Below, piece after piece: positions 7,863 through 15,160 of a DNA stretch of 64,000 bases. The DNA lies in assembly GCF_900187405.1 (NCBI RefSeq), contig NZ_LT896716.1, positions 372,001-436,000 of the forward strand. Direction: 5' to 3'. The position numbers were made by a program, and so were the translations under genes. The notes beneath the pieces were generated by a model. That model did not search any database. It had not been told where the DNA came from and saw only the letters and a list, made by a program, of their open reading frames with translations. Source of the DNA: Geobacter sp. DSM 9736. GTDB taxonomy: Bacteria > Desulfobacterota > Desulfuromonadia > Geobacterales > Geobacteraceae. Position 1 is the first letter of the stretch. Each line of letters starts with the position of its first letter.

Positions 7863-9260
7863 ATGACAATGTCGCGACGTGATTTTCTGAAACTCAGCTC
7901 CGCCGGGCTTGCCGCCGTCGCCGTCGGAACCGCCGGCACACACTTTTTCTGGCGGGGTGGGGAAGCCATAGCCGCGGCGCCCATGGTGGACCTGGAGATA
8001 GTGGAGGCGTTTCATGAGATGACAGACAAGGTGCAGATTCCGGTCTGGGCCTTCAAGATGGCCGGAGACGTGCCGCGGGTTCCGGGTATGATGATTGCCG
8101 CCGTGGAGGGGGATGAGGTCGAGATCAGGGTGACCAACCGCCACAGCATAACCCATGGGTTCAGCATTCCCGGCGTAGTTACGGCCACCATCTCTCCCGG
8201 AGCAACCACGACCATCCGTTTCAACGCGCCCTCCGCCGGCACCTACCTCTATTTCGACCACCTCAACGCACCGGTGAACCGGGTAATGGGGCTGCACGGT
8301 GCTCTGGTCACCGTGCCGAGGATACCCTTTACACCTTATTCGCAGCCCACCAGCAACGTAACCAGGCTATTCCGTGATTTCGGTACGACGGACCATTTCC
8401 CCGGCAATCCCTGGGACCCGGCCCGATCCTGGATCTGGCTCGTCAACAGCTATGACCCGGTGAAGAACAATCTGGCATCTCTTTCGCCCAACCTCAGCGC
8501 TGCGGCGTTCACCGGCGGGTATGTTCCCCAATATTTCACCATCAGCGGGAAGAGCGGTTTCTTCGCGTCCCACGATCCTCACATTGCCGTCTCCGGCCAC
8601 ATCGGGCAGCCGGCAATCGTCCGCTGCCTCAATGCCGGATTGGTATGGCACTCCATGCACCTGCACGGAAACCATGTGTACGTCCTGACCGAGAGCAACT
8701 TCAGCGCCGGGACCCGTACTATCCAGCAGAACATAGTAGTTGTCGATGTGTGGAGCCTGCCGCCGATGATCGGGCGGGACGTGATCATTCCGTTCATCAA
8801 ACCCCCCGACATCCCCCAGGACACATGGACGAGGATGTTGGCCGGCGCAAGCGACGAGATATTCCCCCTCGACTTCCCCATGCACTGCCACGCAGAGCCG
8901 TCCCAGACTGCGGCCGGGGGGAACTATCCCAACGGGCTGCTGACACACTTCATGATCGAGGGACCCACCAATCCGGCAGATGCGGTGATTCAGGTGACCA
9001 AGGCGGAGCTGCGGCTGAAGTTCGGGAAGCTTTCTCTCAGGGGAGTCACATCCCTTCCCGCCGGCTCTACCCTCGAAATCCACGCGGGTTCTACCATAGC
9101 TCCCCAGAGCCAGCCGGTGGGGACGGCCATAGTTCAGGGTGGGGGAGCCTGGTCCTTCAGCGGCAGGGCACTTCGGGCTCTCGCCACTCGCTCGGTGAGC
9201 ATCACCGCCGCGAACGGAGGAGACCCGCAGCGGCTGGACATAAGGCCGACCATCAGGTGA
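7863..9260 (+). CDS. Tat-exported multicopper oxidase-like protein
   Basis: The 465-residue product starts at the ATG at 7863, chosen because AAGGAG lies at 7849-7854 and the N-terminus is a Tat signal (SRRDFLK at 4-10, hydrophobic core to about 38). It has two cupredoxin domains. In the first the usual His-X-His pairs are degraded (HSITH at 94-98; FDH at 131-133 where HCH is usual). In the second the HxxHxHG motif is intact (H263, H266, H268, plus H271), as is HCH at 341-343, but the third His expected four residues later is Ser and a His appears only at 362. Residues about 375-465 are an extra tail shared with the preceding secreted protein. It is probably periplasmic or extracellular. Confidence 0.88.
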   Translation: MTMSRRDFLKLSSAGLAAVAVGTAGTHFFWRGGEAIAAAPMVDLEIVEAFHEMTDKVQIPVWAFKMAGDVPRVPGMMIAAVEGDEVEIRVTNRHSITHGFSIPGVVTATISPGATTTIRFNAPSAGTYLYFDHLNAPVNRVMGLHGALVTVPRIPFTPYSQPTSNVTRLFRDFGTTDHFPGNPWDPARSWIWLVNSYDPVKNNLASLSPNLSAAAFTGGYVPQYFTISGKSGFFASHDPHIAVSGHIGQPAIVRCLNAGLVWHSMHLHGNHVYVLTESNFSAGTRTIQQNIVVVDVWSLPPMIGRDVIIPFIKPPDIPQDTWTRMLAGASDEIFPLDFPMHCHAEPSQTAAGGNYPNGLLTHFMIEGPTNPADAVIQVTKAELRLKFGKLSLRGVTSLPAGSTLEIHAGSTIAPQSQPVGTAIVQGGGAWSFSGRALRALATRSVSITAANGGDPQRLDIRPTIR

Positions 9261-9277
9261 GGGCACCTGTAGGTAGC

Positions 9278-9416
9278 AGGTTGTTGAAAAACAGCCATCT
9301 CGCCGCCGTCCTCGAAAGCCACCGTGTGCGGCGTAGCGCTGTTTATGCCCCAGAGGGTACTACGCCTCCGTGGGGCTTTCTGCGGGTGCGACGATCTGAC
9401 TATTTTTGAACAACCT
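9278..9416. repeat. Element A, copy 1 (139 bp, terminal inverted repeats)
   Basis: It is bounded by AGGTTGTTGAAAAACAG at the left and the reverse complement AGGTTGTTCAAAAATAG at the right (15 of 17 identical). The interior holds GGCGTAG-type hairpin arms with an 18-bp insert (TACCCTCTGGGGCATAAA on the minus strand). It lies 18 bases after the stop of the copper oxidase gene. A second copy of the same 139-bp length is at 18600-18738 and a longer inverted copy is at 14673-14862. No coding capacity is seen; it is MITE-like. Confidence 0.88.
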
Positions 9417-9448
9417 GAGTTTATAAACAGTCGTACGTAAAGGTTAAA

Positions 9449-9583
9449 GCGGCGACAGATTCGCGATGATTCCGTCGTCGGCGACCGATGGCCCGCAGGC
9501 GTAGTACCCACAGGGCATAAACAGTGCTACGTCGAGGAGCCTGAGTAGGAGCCGGCGGCGGAAGGGCGCGAATATGGCGCCGC
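9449..9583. repeat. Element B, copy 1 (135 bp, terminal inverted repeats)
   Basis: The left end GCGGCGACAGATTCGCG and the inverted right end GCGGCGCCATATTCGCG form imperfect terminal repeats. The interior aligns closely with the copy at 25499-25619. At its centre the GGCGTAG...GCTACG hairpin carries a 17-bp insert (TACCCACAGGGCATAAA) that copy 2 lacks and that element A shares. The right end is only 18 bases before the next start codon, so the AAGGAGAAGG ribosome-binding site of the next gene abuts the element. Confidence 0.85.
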
Positions 9584-9601
9584 TGAAAAGGAGAAGGAAT
9601 C

Positions 9602-10933
9602 ATGCCAGTAATACCGCGAGACATAGACCACCCTCTGAACGAGGCCAGCTACGACGAGATGATCCGCTTCTGGCAGCACGGCGTGGCCCAGCCGACCAGC
9701 GTTGCTCTTCTCGACCCGAACAACACGAAGGGGTTCGAGCCGCCGCCGAACCTGGCCGCCGGTCAGCCACCTTCTCCCAACGACCGCCGCCTCACCATGC
9801 TTAGCGCGAACTTCCGTAACAACGTCCTGGCTCCCATTCTCGACCCGGCCGCCCCGCTCCCTACGCCGGACAGCATCCCTACGCCGGCACGCACTTTCGA
9901 ACTGAGCAATGTTGCTGGGGGAGGAGTGCTTCCTGTCCCGTATCCCACCAAAGGAGGCGCCAACACCCTCGAAGTCTGGGGATTCAACGCAAGCGGTGGT
10001 GCCGGCGAGACATGGTTCCCCGGCACCACCATTCGCGTCAGGGAGGGAGAACTGGTCCACTCCTTCCTGGGCCCCAAGTTCGGCAGCCATACCATCCATC
10101 ATCACGGCGTCGAACCTACCCCCATGAACGACGGAGTCGGCCATGCCACCTTCCTGGTGGGAGAGGGGGGGTACACCTACCAATGGATTGCCCCGGAAGC
10201 CGGCACCTACTTCTATCACTGTCATAAAAACACGGTGCTCCACTTCGAGATGGGGATGTACGGCCTTCTCATTTCCGATCCCGATGTCCCCGGCGCCCCC
10301 TTCATCGACGGCGGCTCCGGCATGGTCTACCGCCGGGACAGCCTGAGGAGCTACCAGAGGGAGGTCTTCTGGGTGATCGATGATTTCGACAGCCGCTGGC
10401 ATGAAGATGTCATCGGCATGGGGCATAGTGTCGGCATCGGCACCGTTGGAAACGAGTTCCTCCCAATCGGAGGGGTCCCCGAGAACTCGACGGTCCAGCT
10501 CCACCGTTTCGACCCGGACTATTTCCTCGTCTCAGGCGTGATTGCCGATCCCCAGAGCCAGGCCGGCGGCCGCCAGAACGTGATCACGAATCCATCCGTA
10601 TCGCCGACCGCCCAGCGGGGGGAGACGCTCCTCTTCAGGGTCCTCAACGCCTCCTACACCTCGGTGACCATCAACTTTCCGGCGCACTTGAACCCGGAGG
10701 TGATCGCGATGGACGGCCGCACCTTGGGGCGGGCGCCCTTCGTCCAGTATTCGAACCCGTTCAGCATGTCGAGCATTGGGGGGCGGATGACCCTCTCCAC
10801 CGCCCAGCGCTGGGATCTGCTTCTAAACACGAACGTTCCGGCGGGGACATACTTCGTCGATATCGAATACCGGCACTGGGTAACTCAGGAACTGCTGCGG
10901 ACCATTTCCATCCCAGTAATCATCGTCAGCTGA
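9602..10933 (+). CDS. Multicopper oxidase-like protein without signal peptide
   Basis: The 443-residue product starts at an ATG preceded by AAGGAGAAGG. No Sec, Tat or lipoprotein signal is seen. A first cupredoxin domain has a dense copper motif HTIHHHG (H163, H166-H168) and YHCHKN followed by LHFEMGMYG (HCH at 206-208, H214, M217/M219), giving a plausible type 1 site plus trinuclear-centre ligands of the N-terminal type. The second cupredoxin domain (about 320-443) lacks His clusters. The upstream Tat protein instead keeps the C-terminal-type motifs (HxxHxHG and HCH). The two could assemble as a split oxidase with this subunit carried out by its Tat partner, or this could be a blue-copper electron carrier. 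Only the motifs are seen; the rest is inference. Confidence 0.85.
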   Translation: MPVIPRDIDHPLNEASYDEMIRFWQHGVAQPTSVALLDPNNTKGFEPPPNLAAGQPPSPNDRRLTMLSANFRNNVLAPILDPAAPLPTPDSIPTPARTFELSNVAGGGVLPVPYPTKGGANTLEVWGFNASGGAGETWFPGTTIRVREGELVHSFLGPKFGSHTIHHHGVEPTPMNDGVGHATFLVGEGGYTYQWIAPEAGTYFYHCHKNTVLHFEMGMYGLLISDPDVPGAPFIDGGSGMVYRRDSLRSYQREVFWVIDDFDSRWHEDVIGMGHSVGIGTVGNEFLPIGGVPENSTVQLHRFDPDYFLVSGVIADPQSQAGGRQNVITNPSVSPTAQRGETLLFRVLNASYTSVTINFPAHLNPEVIAMDGRTLGRAPFVQYSNPFSMSSIGGRMTLSTAQRWDLLLNTNVPAGTYFVDIEYRHWVTQELLRTISIPVIIVS

Positions 10934-10947
10934 ATGCGGGGTCTGTC

Positions 10948-13089
10948 ATGAAGTATCTGCAAACGAAAACAAGTTGGAGAAGTAGGGGAGGAGGGGGCAC
11001 CTTCCTGTCGGCCTGCCTCATGCTCCTCTGCCTGGCGGCTGACGCGATAGCCCCCTACGGTGCCGCTCTCGCAGCGACACCCGCGTCTCTCAGGGGAGTT
11101 CCGGTTCCCGAGCCGAGCGACCTTTCACTGTTCATTTCCAACCGCGAAGCGGCGGTCAGGCTGGGAAAGGCCCTTTTCTGGGACATGCAGGTAGGAAGCG
11201 ACGGGAAGACCTCCTGCGCCACGTGCCACTTTCATGCGGGCACCGACAGCCGCACCGGCAATTCCGTCAGCCCCGGTCTTCTCGGGGGGGACTCTGATTT
11301 CACGCTGGCGGTGAACGGCACACTCACCGCAGGGGATTTCCCGCTGACACGCCTTGCCGACCCCCACGACCGTTTTTCTGCCCGCACGCACACCAACGAC
11401 GTCGTCTCTTCCCAGGGAGTTCCCCTGACCGCTTTCCAGCCGGGACGGACGGGGACCGCCGTCGAGGCGGGGCGCGCGCTTCGCGACACCGTCTTTACCA
11501 AAAACGGCAGGAATGTACGCCGGGTCGAGCCCCGCAACACTCCATCGGTGATCAACGCCGTATTCAACTTCGCCAACTTCTGGGACGGCCGGGCCAATCA
11601 TTTCTTCAACGGCGTCAACCCCTTCGGCATCCAGGACGTGAGCGCCCGGATCTACGTCAGCAACAACGGGACGATCGAGCCGCTGGAGCTCAACAGGCTC
11701 ACCGATCCCGTCACCGGGGCCCGGGTCAACCTCCTCGACAATTCGAGCCTCGCCTCGCAGGCGGTGGGGCCGCCCCTCAGCGACATCGAGATGTCGTGGC
11801 GCGACCGGAGCTTCCCGGAGATCGGAAAGAAGCTTCTCTCCCTCCGCCCCCTGTCGGGGCAGGTCGTACACAGAAACGACAGCGTTCTCGGGTCCCTCTC
11901 GCGAAGCCCTCAACCCGGCCTAGCAACGACATATGCGGAGATGATCCGGGAGGCGTTCCCCGCCCGGTTCTGGGACAGCACACAAACGGTGCAGCTCCAG
12001 AAGTCGGCGGCGCGCAAGGTGCTCCCCAGCCGCCAGGAGCCGCGGACCTTCCTCCTCAATGGTGGGAAGGCTCTTCCGAAACGGGCCGCGGCGGCACTTC
12101 CCGGGACGACTTCATACACGCTGATGGAGGCAAATTTCGCCTTCTTCTTCGGCTTGGCGGTGCAGCTCTACGAGGCGACTCTGGTTTCGGACGACACCCC
12201 CTTCGACCGCTTCGTTTCGGGAGACCCCACCGCGCTGACTGCACGGCAGCAGCGGGGGATGAACCTCTTTTTCTCAGGCGCAGCCGGCTGCGCCGACTGC
12301 CACGTGGGGGCAGAGCTGACGGCGGCATCCATCACCAATGCTCGCAATGCGCTGGAGCCTGGGCTCATCGAGCTGATGGCGGTAGGTGACGGAGCGCTGG
12401 CCAACTATGACATCGGTTTCTACAACGTCGGCGTTACCCCCACCGGAGAAGATATCGGCCGGGGAGCAGACGACCCGTTCGGCTTCCCTCTGGCGTTCTC
12501 CAGGCAGAACTTTCTCCAGCCACCTCCGCCATTCACCTTCCCGAAGCCGGGGTGCGTCAATGACTTCATAGGAGACCCACCGAATATCTGCCCCCCCACA
12601 GCAGGGGAGGTCACCAGGGTGGCGGTCAACGGGGCATTCAAGACACCGGGACTTCGCAATGTGGAGCTCACCGGCCCCTACTTCCACAACGGCAGCCTTC
12701 TCACCCTCCGGCAGACAGTGGATTTCTACGTCAGGGGTGGGAACTTCCGTGAGGCGAACATCGCCAATATCGATCCGGTCATCACCGACATCAATGGTCT
12801 CAAGGGCGCCGGAAAGGAGGAGGACCGCGCCGCTCTCGTCGATTTCCTCCTGGCGCTGACCGACGAGCGGGTCCGATGGGAACGGGCTCCCTTCGATCAC
12901 CCTCAGCTTTTCGTACCGGATGGCCATTCGTCCAAGGTTAGCGGCGACCCGAGGCGCAAGAGGACGCTGGATGACAGGATGATGGAAATTCCCGCAGTAG
13001 GTGCGGCAGGAAGGCAGAGCCAGGGATTGCCCCCGTTGCGCCCCTTTCTCGACACAACCGGTGATCCGCAGTTTCACTACAGGAATTAA
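10948..13089 (+). CDS. MauG/cytochrome c peroxidase family dihaem protein
   Basis: The 713-residue product, much longer than ordinary dihaem peroxidases (about 330-350), has an N-terminal signal segment to about residue 46. Two c-type haem sites are visible: CATCH at about 90-94 and CADCH at about 448-452. Motifs typical of the CCP/MauG family are present, including GKALFWD before the first haem, RNTPSV and NFWDGRA, and the late segment FKTPGLRNVELTGPYFHNG. Wide spacing between the haems reflects large insertions. It starts 14 bases after the copper-oxidase-like gene, so it is co-transcribed. It probably reduces peroxide or performs long-range oxidation of a partner in the periplasm; the substrate is unknown. 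Confidence 0.9.
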   Translation: MKYLQTKTSWRSRGGGGTFLSACLMLLCLAADAIAPYGAALAATPASLRGVPVPEPSDLSLFISNREAAVRLGKALFWDMQVGSDGKTSCATCHFHAGTDSRTGNSVSPGLLGGDSDFTLAVNGTLTAGDFPLTRLADPHDRFSARTHTNDVVSSQGVPLTAFQPGRTGTAVEAGRALRDTVFTKNGRNVRRVEPRNTPSVINAVFNFANFWDGRANHFFNGVNPFGIQDVSARIYVSNNGTIEPLELNRLTDPVTGARVNLLDNSSLASQAVGPPLSDIEMSWRDRSFPEIGKKLLSLRPLSGQVVHRNDSVLGSLSRSPQPGLATTYAEMIREAFPARFWDSTQTVQLQKSAARKVLPSRQEPRTFLLNGGKALPKRAAAALPGTTSYTLMEANFAFFFGLAVQLYEATLVSDDTPFDRFVSGDPTALTARQQRGMNLFFSGAAGCADCHVGAELTAASITNARNALEPGLIELMAVGDGALANYDIGFYNVGVTPTGEDIGRGADDPFGFPLAFSRQNFLQPPPPFTFPKPGCVNDFIGDPPNICPPTAGEVTRVAVNGAFKTPGLRNVELTGPYFHNGSLLTLRQTVDFYVRGGNFREANIANIDPVITDINGLKGAGKEEDRAALVDFLLALTDERVRWERAPFDHPQLFVPDGHSSKVSGDPRRKRTLDDRMMEIPAVGAAGRQSQGLPPLRPFLDTTGDPQFHYRN

Positions 13090-13157
13090 GCGGCAGGCGA
13101 AATCCGCCGGCCCGCACGAAATAGACAGCTTGCGAATCTGATGGAAGGAGAAAGACC

Positions 13158-14324
13158 ATGGAAAAACTCAAAAGAATACTGACAGGGCTGCTGATAGCGG
13201 CGATGTTTGCCCTCCCGGGATGCGGCGGAGGAGGAGGGGGCGGGGGACCCAGCGATCTGGACGGGGATGGTGTGCCCAACGCTCAGGATGCTTTCCCCAA
13301 TGACGCGGCGAAATTTTCGGCTTTTGCCACGAAGCAGCTTTCGCCTCTCTCCGGCGGCATTTTCAGCGCAGCCATAGGGATCAACAGCGCCATGAAAGTG
13401 ATCGGCATGTCCGACAACGGCTCGCAGCAGATACAGGGGGTTCTGTGGAGCGTGGCGGCGGACGGTACGCAAACCGACCAGGTGAGACTTAAGCCGCTTG
13501 GCTCCAACTCCTACAGCGCCGCTTACGGGATCAACGATTCGGGGATCATCGTAGGGGAGTCATCCAAGGGGAGCGATACCGTGGCGGTATGGTGGCCGTC
13601 TGGAGCGACTGCGTCAAGCGAACCGACGGAGCTCCTGCTTCTTTCCGCCACCGGTCCCAGCGCCGCGTACTCCATCAACAACCGTGGTGTGAAGGTCGGA
13701 GAGGCGCTCGACAGCAACGGCAGGATGGTCGCTGTGGTATGGAGGAGCGGCGACACCGCCCCGGTTCCTCTCGGGGGACTCGCTTCCGACGCTACCAGTG
13801 CTGCCTTCGCGGTTAACGAGAGCATGAAAGCCGTGGGAGAGTCGGAGGTGTCGGCGGGCGGCGCGGTGCATGCCGTGATCTGGAGCATGGATGCCAACGG
13901 TGTTCTCACCGACGGCCCCACCGATCTCGGCACTCTGTCGGGCCACCTCAACAGCACCGCCCTCGGTGTGGCTACCCTCCCCAACGGGAAAACAGTCATA
14001 GTGGGGGAGTCTGAGTCGGCAACCGGCGAGGTTCACGCGGTGATGTGGCAGGAGGGCCTTCTCTTCGGGTACAATATCGTCGACCTGGGTCCCGCTGGGG
14101 CGAGGGGCAGCGCTGCAGCCATCAGCAGCCTGGGGCTGATCGCAGGGTTCACTGACACTACAGGTTCACTGGCAACCGTCTGGCACGCAATGCACAGCAC
14201 TCCGGTCACTACCAACCCGGTGTTTTCCGATTCATCCCTCGGGCAGGCGCTGGGGATCAACAATGCGGGGTACCTGGTGGGGATCTCTGCCGACCGGGCG
14301 TTCGTTGCAGTGCCTACGCCGTAA
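13158..14324 (+). CDS. HAF-repeat lipoprotein
   Basis: The 388-residue product has a lipobox (ALPGC, Cys22) followed by a poly-Gly linker, then a Ca-binding thrombospondin-type-3-like motif (DLDGDGVPNAQDAFPNDA). From about residue 70 to the end come tandem HAF-type repeats of 45-60 residues with the pattern S-A-A-Y-G-I-N-(D/N)-x-G-x-x-V-G-E, predicted to form a beta-propeller or beta-solenoid. GGAAGGAG precedes the ATG. It is the last gene of the copper/cytochrome unit and is followed by a strong terminator. It is likely displayed on the outer membrane. A binding role is a guess. Confidence 0.87.
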   Translation: MEKLKRILTGLLIAAMFALPGCGGGGGGGGPSDLDGDGVPNAQDAFPNDAAKFSAFATKQLSPLSGGIFSAAIGINSAMKVIGMSDNGSQQIQGVLWSVAADGTQTDQVRLKPLGSNSYSAAYGINDSGIIVGESSKGSDTVAVWWPSGATASSEPTELLLLSATGPSAAYSINNRGVKVGEALDSNGRMVAVVWRSGDTAPVPLGGLASDATSAAFAVNESMKAVGESEVSAGGAVHAVIWSMDANGVLTDGPTDLGTLSGHLNSTALGVATLPNGKTVIVGESESATGEVHAVMWQEGLLFGYNIVDLGPAGARGSAAAISSLGLIAGFTDTTGSLATVWHAMHSTPVTTNPVFSDSSLGQALGINNAGYLVGISADRAFVAVPTP

Positions 14325-14363
14325 CAGCCGGTATCGCTGAGGCGGCCCACGGCTGGTTATTTA

Positions 14364-14398
14364 AGGCGCAGTCCATCCGGATTGCGCCTCTTTTTTTC
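14364..14398 (+). terminator. Rho-independent terminator of the redox locus
   Basis: Stem AGGCGCA/TGCGCCT is followed by C and seven T residues, 40 bases after the stop of the HAF lipoprotein gene. It marks the end of the 5842-14324 unit. Confidence 0.9.
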
Positions 14399-14672
14399 TA
14401 AAAGCCAGGGAGGGGGCTTGCCCCCTCACCCCCACTTCATTTCTTTTGCTTGCCCAAAAGAAACGAAGCAAAGAAAAGGGCACCCCTGCGACCTGGCCTC
14501 TTTCGCGGTTCCCTCGCTGCGAGCACCGACGGCGCGACGATCAGATTCGCTTCGCTCAGGAGATCGTCGAAAACCCGCCGCCGGTGTTCTCACTCGGCCA
14601 TGCCGAAGGGGAAAACTGCTTAGAAGCTAAAGCTTTAAGCCCTTAGGCCGCGTCCGCGGCCTCCCCCATTAC
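14399..14672. other. Palindrome-rich intergenic block, no gene
   Basis: This stretch has GGGGGCTTGCCCCC near 14411, a CTTTTGCTTGCCCAAAAG hairpin near 14447-14464 followed by a related AAACGAAGCAAAG, and a GC-rich palindromic tail (GGCCGCGTCCGCGGCC) near 14646. Open frames across it have no ribosome-binding site and no protein-like composition. It resembles non-coding dispersed repeats seen between genes in related genomes; no second copy of this block occurs in the window. Confidence 0.5.
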
Positions 14673-14862
14673 AGGTTGCTCAAAAACAGTCAGATCGTCG
14701 CACCCGCAGAAAACCCCGCGGAGGCGTAGCAGCGCTACGCCGCACACTTTTCACTTGTGAAAAGTGGACCGCAGCTTCAAGCGCCCGAAGGGTGAGGCCG
14801 CAGGCCGAAGTCACAAGGTGGCTTTCGAGGACGGCGGTGAGATGGCTGTTTTTCAGCAACCT
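14673..14862. repeat. Element A, copy 3 (190 bp, inverted, expanded)
   Basis: Read on the plus strand it aligns with the reverse complement of copies 1 and 2, with ends AGGTTGCTCAAAAACAG and (inverted) AGGTTGCTGAAAAACAG. It differs in two clean ways. The central hairpin is the short form GGCGTAGCAGCGCTACGCC without the 18-bp insert, and a roughly 70-bp block containing a perfect palindrome (CACTTTTCAC, TT, GTGAAAAGTG) is inserted before the GGTGGCTTTCGAGG segment. Confidence 0.87.
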
Positions 14863-15002
14863 ATGCATTTCGCCGAGTGAGGAGGCCGGGCGGGAAGGGG
14901 TATGCTGCCCAGGAGCGGAGCGACTTTGCAGAATCCCCCGCCCGGCTGACGAGGGAGGGCATCCCGAAGGGACGGAATGTTCCGGGGCGGATCTTTCTTT
15001 GC

Positions 15003-15035
15003 GTACTTTCTTTGGAGCCTAGCCAAAGAAAGTAC
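15003..15035. repeat. Perfect 13-bp stem palindrome in the leader of the DUF255 gene
   Basis: GTACTTTCTTTGG, loop AGCCTAG, CCAAAGAAAGTAC. A smaller CGGGGCAACGCCCCG hairpin follows at about 15045. There is no T run, so terminator function is unlikely. The region from 14863 to 15160 otherwise shows no supported gene. Confidence 0.6.
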
Positions 15036-15160
15036 GTGGGGTACGGGGCAACGCCCCGAAGGCTTAACTATGTACATCAGCAAGAATGCCGGCCGGGAAA
15101 GAGGCGCAAAAATAATCTGGTAAAATTTGAAGACAAGCCAACCGAGTGGAAGGAGCCGTT

